This document shows positions 43,831 through 51,925 of a stretch of DNA of 54,149 bases, in pieces. Location: positions 1 through 54,149 of the forward strand of contig CANGFT010000025.1 of NCBI GenBank assembly GCA_947453205.1, given 5' to 3'. Numbering within the stretch: position 1 is the stretch's first letter; every line of letters begins with the position of its first letter. A program made the translations under genes and the position numbers. This stretch comes from Beijerinckiaceae bacterium. GTDB taxonomy: Bacteria; Pseudomonadota; Alphaproteobacteria; Rhizobiales; Beijerinckiaceae. Under the pieces are notes generated by a model. It made no database searches. It was given only the letters and a program-made list of their open reading frames with translations, and was not told the DNA's origin.

Positions 43831-44679
43831 ATGCATGACGCGGCGCATGAGGCCTTCAGGGTCATTCGCGATCTGGAGTTTGTGAAGCGCGGCGACGCCG
43901 CCATCGTCGGCGATCTCTATCTGCCGGCCGACAAGCCCAACGCCCCGGTCATCGTCGCGGTCCATGGCGGCGCCTGGCAGCGCGGCGGACCCAAGAGCTA
44001 CGCCCGGATCGGCCCCTATCTCGCCAAACATGGCGTCGGCGTCTTCGCCGTGACCTACCGCTTCGCGCCCAAGAACCTCTTCCCCAAGGCCGTTCATGAC
44101 GTGCGCGCCGCCATCCAGTTCCTGCGCGCCAAGGGCGCGGGGCTGGGCGTCGACGTGAACCGCATCGGCGTCATGGGCGATTCGGCGGGCGGCCATCTGG
44201 CCTCGCTGGTGGCGCTTGCGGGCGACCACCCGGAATTCGCCAATCAGCCCGAGGACGCCTATCCCGGCGTGAGCGCCGCCGTGAAGGTCTGCGTGCCCGT
44301 CTATGGCATCTACGACCTCATGGCCCAGTGGGACTTCGATCAGATCCTCGCGCCCAAGGGCAATCTGGCTGAAATCTTTCTGGGCTACAGCGCGCTGGAG
44401 GACCGCTTCGGCTACCACCGCGCCTCGCCCATCAACTATGTGACGAAGGCCATGAGCCATGTCGCCTTCTTCATGGCCTGGGGCCAGCGCGACGACATCG
44501 TGGATCCCAAGACCCAGTCCGAGCCGATGCTGGCCGCGCTCAAGCGCGCGGATTACTTCGTGCGGACGGCGACCGTGGACGCCGGGCACTTCTGGATGAG
44601 CGAGCCTTTGGATGAGCCGGGCAGCTTCCCGGGCTTCGTGGCGCCCCGGATTCTGCGGTTCCTGCAGGAAAAACTATGA
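43831..44679 (+). CDS. Alpha/beta hydrolase (esterase, HSL/BD-FAE type)
   Basis: The 282-residue enzyme has the oxyanion motif VAVHGGAW, nucleophile motif GDSAGGH, an Asp in QRDDIVD and a His in VDAGHFWM, a complete Ser-Asp-His triad. The HGGxW/GDSAGG pair is typical of arylformamidase, kynurenine formamidase-like and carboxylesterase groups; an amidase role would suit the hydantoinase context. CAGGAG precedes ATG 43831. It is followed by a MarR gene. Confidence 0.9.
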   Translation: MHDAAHEAFRVIRDLEFVKRGDAAIVGDLYLPADKPNAPVIVAVHGGAWQRGGPKSYARIGPYLAKHGVGVFAVTYRFAPKNLFPKAVHDVRAAIQFLRAKGAGLGVDVNRIGVMGDSAGGHLASLVALAGDHPEFANQPEDAYPGVSAAVKVCVPVYGIYDLMAQWDFDQILAPKGNLAEIFLGYSALEDRFGYHRASPINYVTKAMSHVAFFMAWGQRDDIVDPKTQSEPMLAALKRADYFVRTATVDAGHFWMSEPLDEPGSFPGFVAPRILRFLQEKL

Positions 44680-44730
44680 ACCAGTGGACAAATCCCACAG
44701 ATGTTGGTGAGTTAGAGGCTTGAGAACAAT

Positions 44731-44756
44731 CCCTGCCCACTCCAAAGTGGGCAGGG
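44731..44756. promoter_or_regulatory. Perfect 26-base palindrome before the MarR gene
   Basis: CCCTGCCCACT, loop CCAA, AGTGGGCAGGG. It lies 51 bases after the esterase stop and 50 bases before the marR-like start. It has no T run, so it could be an operator for the MarR protein or a weak terminator. Confidence 0.5.
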
Positions 44757-44806
44757 CGTCAAGGACTGAAACAACAAAAAAAGCGCACCGTCCGATAGGG
44801 GGGACC

Positions 44807-45271
44807 ATGGATCAACCGGTCATCATCAAGGCCCAGGTCAGATCGAGCCTCTGGCTGCTGATGAGCAGCGTGGCCACGCGATTCGGCCGCGAGACCCTGC
44901 GGGGCCTCACCGGCTGCAAGCTTGGGATGCAGGGCGCGCGGGTGCTGATTCATCTTCTGGAGCAGGAGGGCCTGCGGTGCGCGTCGCTGGCCAACGCCGT
45001 CGGCCTTGAGGCCACAGCCCTGTCTCATCTCATGCGCTCACTGGCGAACCAGGGCCTCATCCAGCGCGCGCGCGCCAGCGGCGACCAGCGCGGGATCGAG
45101 GTCTCCCTGACGGAGAAGGGGCGCGAAGTGGCCCAGACCTGTCGGGAGGTGAACGCCCGGACCGAGGAGCTGCTGGTCGCCGGGCTCGAAAAGAAGGATG
45201 TGCAGAATTTGCACGCCATCCTCTCGCGCATGAGCGCCAATCTCGAAACGAACGCAGCAAGCCCGCCCTGA
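44807..45271 (+). CDS. MarR-family transcriptional regulator
   Basis: The 154-residue protein has a winged-helix region (about 45-110, CASLANAVGLEATALSHLMR and the wing ASGDQRGIEVSLTEKG). MarR proteins are dimeric repressors released by small phenolic or related ligands. The N-terminal helix region SSLWLLMSSVATRFGRE is usual. GGGGGGA precedes ATG 44807. It is the last gene of the plus-strand catabolic block and its likely local regulator, alongside the LysR protein at the other end. It ends 4 bases from a convergent gene. Confidence 0.9.
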   Translation: MDQPVIIKAQVRSSLWLLMSSVATRFGRETLRGLTGCKLGMQGARVLIHLLEQEGLRCASLANAVGLEATALSHLMRSLANQGLIQRARASGDQRGIEVSLTEKGREVAQTCREVNARTEELLVAGLEKKDVQNLHAILSRMSANLETNAASPP

Positions 45272-45275
45272 GGCC

Positions 45276-45629
45276 TCAGCCGGCGGCTTTGGCGAAGAGC
45301 TGCACGATGTTCCCCTCGGGGTCGCGGAAGGCGAGGACGCGGCCGTGCGCGCCCATGTCGCGCTGCTGGATGATCGTGCAGCCGGCCTCCGCCAGCTTCG
45401 CCTCATAGGGGGCGAGATCATCGACCTCGAGCGCGGCGACCGCCCCGCCTTCGAGGCTGGCGGATTCTTCAGGCGAACTCAGCGCCAGGCTCACATTGCC
45501 GCCATCGAACTGGGCCCAGCGCGCGCCGTCGCGGAATTTCAGCTTGAGGCCGAAAACGCTCTCGTAGAAAGACGCCGCCCGGTCCATGTCCTTGACGGTG
45601 TAATAGACGCTCTGAACTCGCTTGAACAC
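45276..45629 (-). CDS. VOC-family (glyoxalase-like) protein
   Basis: The 117-residue protein is a single vicinal-oxygen-chelate domain pair: VYYTVKDMDRAASFYESVFG at the start and AFRDPEGNIVQLF at the end, with a late Glu/Asn pattern. GTG 45629 with AGGGGAG seven bases upstream is better supported than the ATG at 45656. Possible roles include glyoxalase, dioxygenase-like or resistance protein; the metal ligands cannot be assigned with confidence. It is convergent with marR. Confidence 0.88.
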   Translation of the reverse strand: MFKRVQSVYYTVKDMDRAASFYESVFGLKLKFRDGARWAQFDGGNVSLALSSPEESASLEGGAVAALEVDDLAPYEAKLAEAGCTIIQQRDMGAHGRVLAFRDPEGNIVQLFAKAAG

Positions 45630-45703
45630 GTTTCGCTCCCCTGTTTCACCGGCCATTCAGCCCCGCATCTCAGGCGGCGTCAACCGGCCTTTGAGCGACG
45701 GGC

Positions 45704-46378
45704 TCAAATGGGCGGGATCGACCTTTGATGATGGTCAATGAGGAGCGCCAGGATCAAACCGAACAGCAGGCAGGATCCGATGATGACGGCCGGGTGGACC
45801 CCCGGAGACAACAGCATCACGATGGCCCCCAGAAGCCCGGTCCCAACCCCGTTCAACGCGGCGGCGAAGAACTGCCGGTAGCGTTGGCTATAGCGCAACT
45901 GGCCCCAGCGCGAGGCCACCGTCCAGGCGGCGGCGCGGCGCAGGCTTTCATCGACCTCCCCGAGGCTGGTCTCGACCAATTTGCGGTCGAGGCCCCTGGC
46001 GGCGGCGCGTATCGCGGCTATGGCGACATCAGGCGTGCAGTCAAACCAGCCGACGTTGACGCGGTGGCGCTCCAGCGCCGCACGGGCCGCCGCCTCCACC
46101 TTCCGATAGGCGTCAGCGCGCAGGAAGCAGAGAAAGGCGACCTCCAGATGAAAGGACATGCGGTTGCACATCCTTGCAAAGGCAGCAGCGGGCTTCGACG
46201 TCGCCTCCAGTTTGAGGAGGCCTTGATCGCTGCGGATGAGCAGTAGGAAGCCGACGGTCGGGGGCACGGACAGGTTGGGCGCGAGGCTTGCCGTCTTGGC
46301 CCTCGCTGGAGCGCGAATCACCTCAGCTTCGGATGGCCTCACGGCGCGAATTTTCGACCCCTCAAACCGCAGATGCAT
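45704..46378 (-). CDS. Degenerate GIY-YIG-like (T5orf172-type) protein with membrane hairpin
   Basis: The 224-residue product has a soluble domain (about 42-125) whose order VGFLLLI, GLLKLEATSKPAAAFARM, VEAAARAALERHRV, GWFDCTPDVAIAAI follows T5orf172/MUG113 GIY-YIG domains (GYIYI, GLLKIG, E-R-x-LH, EFF). The catalytic Tyr residues and the KIG motif are altered, so nuclease activity is unlikely. Two membrane helices (about 173-190 and 195-214) close the protein. GGAGGGGG precedes ATG 46378. I infer the fold from the motif order; treat it as hypothetical otherwise. Confidence 0.7.
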   Translation of the reverse strand: MHLRFEGSKIRAVRPSEAEVIRAPARAKTASLAPNLSVPPTVGFLLLIRSDQGLLKLEATSKPAAAFARMCNRMSFHLEVAFLCFLRADAYRKVEAAARAALERHRVNVGWFDCTPDVAIAAIRAAARGLDRKLVETSLGEVDESLRRAAAWTVASRWGQLRYSQRYRQFFAAALNGVGTGLLGAIVMLLSPGVHPAVIIGSCLLFGLILALLIDHHQRSIPPI

Positions 46379-46559
46379 CGGATCGCCCCCTCCCCAGGTG
46401 GAGGCGATGCTAAACTAGCTTTTTTAAGAAAGTAATATTATTTTTAACAAAAGTTCCAAAAAGAGCCGGACCGTCAGGCGCAGGGGCTGCTACCAAGGCT
46501 GCGGCGAACTGCTATAAGGGGCCTCGGCGCGTCAGGCGCCGCAGGAGGATCACGCCGAC

Positions 46560-47519
46560 ATGTATAAGAAAATGCCCGTCATCGCCCTCGAAGAGCACTA
46601 TTGGGACCACGAGCTTGCGGCCCAGCTGCAGGGCGCCGAAGGCACGCGCTCCGCTGACATGCTGCAGCGGCTCTATGACCTTGGCGAGCTGCGCCTCAAA
46701 GAGATGGACGAGGCGGGGATCGACATTCAGGTGCTCTCCCACGGCGCACCCTCCGCGCAGAAGCTCGACCCCTCGATCGCGGTGGACCTGACGAAGCGGG
46801 TCAATGATCGGCTTGCGCAAGCCGTCGCGCGCCACCCTACGCGTTTCGCGGGCTTCGCCGCCTTGCCGACCGCCCATCCCGAAGCCGCCGCCCGCGAGCT
46901 CGAACGCTGCGTGAAGGAGCTGGGCTTCGTCGGCGCGATGATCTGCGGCCTGACCAATGGCGTCTTCCATGACGATGAGCGTTTCTGGTGCATCTACGAG
47001 CGCGCCGAAGCGCTGGGCGTTCCGATCTATTTCCATCCCTCCTTCCCCGACGCCAATGTCTCGGCCGCCTATTACGACAAATACGCCAAGGACTTCCCGC
47101 AGGTGGTGCGGGCCGCGTGGGGCTATACGGTGGAGACGGCGACGCAGGCCATCCGCCTGATCCTCAGCCGCGTCTTCGAAAAGCATCCGGGCCTGAACGT
47201 CATTCTCGGCCATATGGGCGAGACCCTGCCCTATCAGCTCTGGCGGATCGATCAGGCGCTCAAGCGTCCCGGCCATGACGAGATGAACTTCCGCGAACAT
47301 TTCACGCGCAATTTCTACATCACCACCAGCGGCCATTTCTCCACCACCGCTCTCGTCTGCGCGATGATGGAGATGAGCATGGACCACATCATGTTCTCGG
47401 TGGATTACCCCTTCGTGGCCCACAAGCCCGCCATGGATTGGCTCGACACGCTGCAGCTTTCAAATACTGATATGCGCAAGTTCCTGAGCGGCAACGCCCG
47501 CCGGGTGCTCAACCTCTGA
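46560..47519 (+). CDS. Amidohydrolase, resorcylate-decarboxylase-like
   Basis: The 319-residue protein begins like gamma-resorcylate and 2,3-dihydroxybenzoate decarboxylases: IALEEHYW, where Glu11 and His13 match metal ligands Glu8 and His10. Later matches are IYFHPSFPD (His) and the Asp of SVDYPF. Non-oxidative decarboxylation of a hydroxybenzoate or a similar acid is the likely chemistry; a hydrolase role is possible. AGGAGG lies upstream. An alpha/beta hydrolase and a MetE-like gene follow in the same direction. Confidence 0.87.
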   Translation: MYKKMPVIALEEHYWDHELAAQLQGAEGTRSADMLQRLYDLGELRLKEMDEAGIDIQVLSHGAPSAQKLDPSIAVDLTKRVNDRLAQAVARHPTRFAGFAALPTAHPEAAARELERCVKELGFVGAMICGLTNGVFHDDERFWCIYERAEALGVPIYFHPSFPDANVSAAYYDKYAKDFPQVVRAAWGYTVETATQAIRLILSRVFEKHPGLNVILGHMGETLPYQLWRIDQALKRPGHDEMNFREHFTRNFYITTSGHFSTTALVCAMMEMSMDHIMFSVDYPFVAHKPAMDWLDTLQLSNTDMRKFLSGNARRVLNL

Positions 47520-47588
47520 GGCGACGAAAGGGCTGCGTGGACCGCCGCGCAGCCCAAGCCATTTCGATCATCCAACCAAGAGCAGACA

Positions 47589-48299
47589 ATGGCCAAGCGC
47601 CCGACCCTCTATCTCCTCCCCGGCCTTCTCTGCGACGCCTATACCTACGCCCATCAAAAACGCGCCCTTGAAGGGGAATTCGACGTCCGCGTGCTCGACT
47701 TCTTCGGCCTCGACTCCATGACGGCCATGGCCGAGCGGGTGCTGAACGAGGCGCCCGAGCGTTTCTCGGTCTGCGGCTTCTCCATGGGTGGACGCGTGGC
47801 GCTGCAGATCTTCCGCCTTGCGCCTGAACGGCTGGAGCGCCTTTGCCTTCTTGACACCGGCGTGACCGCAGCCGCGCCTGGCGAAGCGGAAAAGCGGCAA
47901 GTGCTGGTCGATCTCGCCTGGAAAGAGGGCATGGATGCGCTGGTCAGAACCTGGTTGCCGCCCATGCTGCATCCTGACCGGCGCGAGGATCCCGCCTTCA
48001 CCGGGCCTTTGGGCGACATGATCCGGCGCGCCAGCCCCGACATTTTCGAGAAGCAGATCCGCGCCCTCGTGAACCGCCCGGACCCCGGCCCGTTGCTGCC
48101 CACCATCAATTTCCCCACCGTCGTCGCCGTGGGACGACAGGACGAGTGGAGCACGGTGGAGCAGCATGAGGACTTTGCAAAACTCATCCCCAACGCCAGA
48201 ATGGTCGTGATCGAAGACAGCGGTCATTTCACGCCGGTGGAGCAGCCGGACGCCCTGACCGCCATACTTCGCGAGATGATGGCGATGAACGCCGCCTGA
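47589..48299 (+). CDS. Alpha/beta hydrolase
   Basis: The 236-residue protein is a small serine hydrolase: nucleophile Ser65 in CGFSMGG, the acid likely in VAVGRQDEWS, and His in EDSGHFTPVEQP. LLPGLLCDAYTY forms the oxyanion region. It lies 69 bases after the amidohydrolase and 15 bases before the MetE-like gene, so probably the same operon. The substrate is unknown. Confidence 0.9.
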   Translation: MAKRPTLYLLPGLLCDAYTYAHQKRALEGEFDVRVLDFFGLDSMTAMAERVLNEAPERFSVCGFSMGGRVALQIFRLAPERLERLCLLDTGVTAAAPGEAEKRQVLVDLAWKEGMDALVRTWLPPMLHPDRREDPAFTGPLGDMIRRASPDIFEKQIRALVNRPDPGPLLPTINFPTVVAVGRQDEWSTVEQHEDFAKLIPNARMVVIEDSGHFTPVEQPDALTAILREMMAMNAA

Positions 48300-48314
48300 A
48301 CTGGAGGAACGCAC

Positions 48315-49430
48315 ATGTCCAAAGGCCCCTTCCGCGCCGACCATGTCGGCAGTCTGCTGCGTCCAGCCGAACTGAAAGAGGCCCGGGCGAAAGCCGCCAG
48401 CGGCGCCATCACGCAGGAAGCCCTGCGCGCGGTTGAAGACAAGTGCATCCGCGACGTCATCGCCCTGCAGGAGGGCGCGGGCCTGAACGCCATCACGGAC
48501 GGCGAATTCCGCCGGGCCATGTGGCACACGGATTTTCTCACGGGCTTTGACGGCATCGTCGCCACCAAATCGCAATATGCGGTGAAGTTTCACGGCAAGA
48601 ACGGCGAGACGGCGGAGACCTCCTCCATGCTCATCGTCAACGACAAGGTGCGCCGCACCAGGCCGGTGATGCTCGACCATTTCAGCTTTCTGAATTCGGT
48701 GACGTCGAAGACCGCCAAATTCTGCATGCCCTCGGCCACCTATCTGCACCTGCGCGGCGGACGCAAACTGGTGGATGAGAAGTCCTATCCCGACATGGCC
48801 GAGTTCTGGGACGACATCGCCACCGTCTATCAGCAGGAGATCGACGATCTCGCCAAGGCTGGCGCCACCTATGTGCAGCTGGATGACGTGTCCTTCTCCT
48901 ATCTGTGCGACGAGAGCATCTGCCAGCAGATCGCCAATGACGGCGAAGACCCCAAGCGCCTGCCGCAGCTCTACACCCAGATCGTCAACAGGCTGATCTC
49001 GAAGCGCCCGGCGAATATGACGGTGACGATCCACACCTGCCGGGGCAATCACGACAGCATGTGGATGGCTTCGGGCGGCTATGACGCGGTGGCGGAATCC
49101 TTCTTCGCTGAAACCGATGTGGACGGCTTCTTCCTCGAATATGACACCGACCGCGCCGGCGGCTTCGAGCCCCTGCGCTTCGTGCCTAAGAACAAGAAAG
49201 TGGTGCTCGGCCTCGTCAGCTCCAAAGAGGCGGCGCTGGAGACCAAGGACGCCCTCAAGCGGCGGATCGAGGAAGCGTCAAAGCATATCTCCATCGACCA
49301 ACTCTGCCTGAGCCCGCAATGCGGCTTCGCCAGCACCGCGCCCGGCAACCGCATCACCGAGGACGTCGAGCGCCGCAAGCTGCAGCTGATCGTGGAGACC
49401 GCGCAGGAGGTCTGGGGGTCGAGCGTCTAA
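48315..49430 (+). CDS. Core MetE-like (cobalamin-independent) methyltransferase
   Basis: The 371-residue protein matches only the C-terminal catalytic half of MetE. The zinc ligands are all present: His240 and Cys242 (IHTCRGN), Glu275 (FFLEYDTDR) and Cys336 (SPQCGFAS). RADHVGSLLRP, ITDGEFRR and QLDDVSFSYL fit the YxjG/YxjH-like group. Full MetE has an N-terminal barrel that helps bind folate; core forms may take methyl groups from other donors. GGAGG is upstream. It converges on a methylenetetrahydrofolate reductase-family gene, overlapping it by four bases. Confidence 0.9.
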   Translation: MSKGPFRADHVGSLLRPAELKEARAKAASGAITQEALRAVEDKCIRDVIALQEGAGLNAITDGEFRRAMWHTDFLTGFDGIVATKSQYAVKFHGKNGETAETSSMLIVNDKVRRTRPVMLDHFSFLNSVTSKTAKFCMPSATYLHLRGGRKLVDEKSYPDMAEFWDDIATVYQQEIDDLAKAGATYVQLDDVSFSYLCDESICQQIANDGEDPKRLPQLYTQIVNRLISKRPANMTVTIHTCRGNHDSMWMASGGYDAVAESFFAETDVDGFFLEYDTDRAGGFEPLRFVPKNKKVVLGLVSSKEAALETKDALKRRIEEASKHISIDQLCLSPQCGFASTAPGNRITEDVERRKLQLIVETAQEVWGSSV

Positions 49431-50332
49431 CCGCGCTCCAGCTCCTCCAGCATGGCGCGGATCCACGCGCTGGTCTTGGCGAGGCCGCCGAAGGGGAAGA
49501 AGTGGAAGGCCTCCACATGAGCGCCCGCCTCGCTGACAAGCGCTTCCCCGAGGCCCCTGACGACGCCTTCGGGGCCCGTATCCTTCAACAGGCGTCCGAT
49601 CGTGCCGACATGTTTCTGCACGGCTGAGATCGAATTGCCGATGCCGCACCGCAAAGCGAATTTCAGGAGAGTCGCGGGATTGGCTGGCCCTGCAAGGCCA
49701 AGGCGGATGGGCGCAGCGATGCCTGCCGCCTGAACGGCGCCCAGCCATTGCTCCACGGGGCGCGGATCGAATGAAAACTGTGTCACGATCCCAAAGCCAA
49801 GCCCTGCGGCCTGCGCAGCGTCGCGCTTGTCGGTGAGCACCTTCATGAGGCGCTCCTGGGACAGGCCCACATTGCCCTCGGGATGGCCGGCCACATCCAC
49901 ATGGGCCACGCCAAGCTGTTGCAGCAACCCGCTCTCGATGACCTCAAGGCTTGTCGCATAATCGCCACGCGGGCGCGTGGTGTCGCCTGCGATGAGCAGC
50001 AGACGCGTCACCTGCGCCTCCTCCACAAGCCCGCCCACATAATCAGCCAGCATCTGCCGCGACATCATCTGGCGCGCAGGGACATGAAGCACGGGATTAT
50101 AGCACGCGCCCCGCAGGATCTTCGCAATCTCGATGCGCGTGCGAAAATCATCGCCGGGCAGATAGCTCACATAGACATCCGCGCCGGCGCTGAAGAAACT
50201 GTCCAGCACCCGCGGCGAGTTCTTTTCATAGACCTCGACGGTGGCCGCCCGCAGAAGCCCGGCAAGGCGCGCATGGATGGCGGCGCTGGCGGCGCGCGCC
50301 TGGTCAGGGGACGCTGTCATGCTCCGGCTCAT
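49427..50332 (-). CDS. Methylenetetrahydrofolate reductase-family protein
   Basis: The 301-residue protein is a MetF-type barrel: VEVYEKNSPRVLDSFF at the N-terminus, the folate/FAD region LLLIAGDTTRPRGDYATSLEV, VAGHPEGN and a C-terminal helix. The usual FFPPK motif is replaced by VYEKNSP, so it belongs to a divergent group, similar to MTHFR proteins that accompany folate-dependent demethylases. Its ATG overlaps the upstream methyltransferase gene's TGA (ATGA), and its TAG overlaps the convergent MetE-like gene's TAA. It interconverts methyl- and methylene-tetrahydrofolate if active. Confidence 0.82.
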   Translation of the reverse strand: MSRSMTASPDQARAASAAIHARLAGLLRAATVEVYEKNSPRVLDSFFSAGADVYVSYLPGDDFRTRIEIAKILRGACYNPVLHVPARQMMSRQMLADYVGGLVEEAQVTRLLLIAGDTTRPRGDYATSLEVIESGLLQQLGVAHVDVAGHPEGNVGLSQERLMKVLTDKRDAAQAAGLGFGIVTQFSFDPRPVEQWLGAVQAAGIAAPIRLGLAGPANPATLLKFALRCGIGNSISAVQKHVGTIGRLLKDTGPEGVVRGLGEALVSEAGAHVEAFHFFPFGGLAKTSAWIRAMLEELERG

Positions 50333-51792
50333 GGCTGGCGACGCGAAATGACGAAGGATTCATCGTTGAACCAGAGGCCGCCGTATTTCTGGAGAACCTC
50401 CTCGGTCGCTTCGAGATAGCGATCATTCTTGACGACCTCGGACAGCCGGTTGTCCTCGATCTGGGCCACATAGATGGCGGCGTTCCAGGCGGCGAAAAGC
50501 GTGGAGGTGCCGATGGCCCCGACGACTTCGCCGGGCAATGTGTGCATGTCGTAGCGGAAGACGGAGCGGGCGTCGGAATAGGCGTTGAAGTTGAGATTAC
50601 GGCCTGCGGCGCCAAGCTCGATCTTCACGGATTTCAAAAGCGCATGGCGATCGACCTGGAAGGGGTTTTCGCCCGGCCAGATCTTCTGGACGATCTCAAG
50701 CCCCGGATCCTTGCCCGAGGAATGGATGCCGATGAGCCGGCCGCCTGGCCCCAAAGCCCGCGCAAGGGGGCCGATGACCTTCTTCGCCTTGAACTCGGCG
50801 GAGGCGCGGGCGCGATAGGGCTGCGAGGCGATGATGAGGTCGTAATCGGCCATGACGCGCCCTGGCCGTGGCAGGATCGGATCCAGCAGAAAGCGATGAT
50901 CCTCGCGGTAGAGCGTGAGGACGATGGGTCGGTCATAGACGGGATTGCCGGTCTTGGGGCTGACCTTGGCGCTCCAGTTCTCCGAGAGGAAGGACTGCAG
51001 CTCCGTCAACTGCTCCTCGAAATCGTGGGAGGAATTGCCGGTCAGGGCCACCTCTTTCCAGATGAGGCTATGGGCGGCTGCGGAGCTTTTGGGCGATAGC
51101 CACGGGGCTTCGGAATAGTAGAGATTGGTCAGCACCAGCACGGTCGAGGGGTGCTCGTAGAAACGGTCGGGGATCTTGTCGAGGGTCAGGCGCACATCCT
51201 CGAGGCTCACCTCCTTGCCCACGATATAGAAGGGCATGGTGGGAAACCGCGCATGCATGGCGCGCATGACCCGCGTCAGAACCGTGCCGTCGCCGACGCC
51301 CGCATCAAAGAGACGAAGCGCGGGCGGGCGCGGGCTGATGTTGCCAAGCTCCATGGCGACGCGGTTCGCCACCACCCATTTCTCGGAGCAGGTGTTGACG
51401 AAAAGCAGATATTTCTGGCGATTGTCGAAGAAGCGGAACCCCTCTTCGGCGTCGGCGCCCGGCGCAGCAGGAGGCCTTGGCGCGGGGGTCGCCGCCATGA
51501 CGCCATCGGCGAGAGGCGCGGAGGGCTGCGGCATGGTCACCGCCTGCGCGGGGACGCCTGCCCGATTTTTCGCTCCGTTCTTGCTGCGCAGCCGCAGGGC
51601 CTGGGGATTGTCGGCATGGGCGGCCATGAAAGCCCGGAGCCGGGCCAGCGTGTCGAGGGTTACGCTGCCGCCGTCGCGCAGCCGCGAAACCAGCTTGCCG
51701 TCATTGACGCAAAGGCGCCCGAAAGTGGACTCGGCGAGCCCCGCAAGTCGGCAAAAATCACTGATTTCATTCAGAATTTCCTGCGCGCCCAT
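50329..51792 (-). CDS. HTH domain fused to SAM-dependent methyltransferase
   Basis: The 487-residue protein has an N-terminal XRE-like segment (about 8-57, FCRLAGLAESTFGRLCVNDG and TLDTLARLRAFM), a Pro/Ala linker (about 80-115) and a C-terminal class I methyltransferase with motif I LFDAGVGDGTVL (161-172) and LGPGGRLIGIHSSGKD later. The N-terminal part looks like a DNA-binding or dimerisation domain. GGAGGAG precedes ATG 51792. It is translationally coupled to the downstream MTHFR gene. The methyl acceptor is unknown. Confidence 0.8.
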   Translation of the reverse strand: MGAQEILNEISDFCRLAGLAESTFGRLCVNDGKLVSRLRDGGSVTLDTLARLRAFMAAHADNPQALRLRSKNGAKNRAGVPAQAVTMPQPSAPLADGVMAATPAPRPPAAPGADAEEGFRFFDNRQKYLLFVNTCSEKWVVANRVAMELGNISPRPPALRLFDAGVGDGTVLTRVMRAMHARFPTMPFYIVGKEVSLEDVRLTLDKIPDRFYEHPSTVLVLTNLYYSEAPWLSPKSSAAAHSLIWKEVALTGNSSHDFEEQLTELQSFLSENWSAKVSPKTGNPVYDRPIVLTLYREDHRFLLDPILPRPGRVMADYDLIIASQPYRARASAEFKAKKVIGPLARALGPGGRLIGIHSSGKDPGLEIVQKIWPGENPFQVDRHALLKSVKIELGAAGRNLNFNAYSDARSVFRYDMHTLPGEVVGAIGTSTLFAAWNAAIYVAQIEDNRLSEVVKNDRYLEATEEVLQKYGGLWFNDESFVISRRQP

Positions 51793-51925
51793 GTCATCTC
51801 CTCCACGCGCAGGCCTCAGCCGCGTCGTGGAGCGGATTGTCGGCCACGGGCTAAACCCGTCAACCACAAAATGGAAGCACGAGAGTGGGCAGATATCGTG
51901 GGCAAACGCCCAAGGGCATGGGCGA

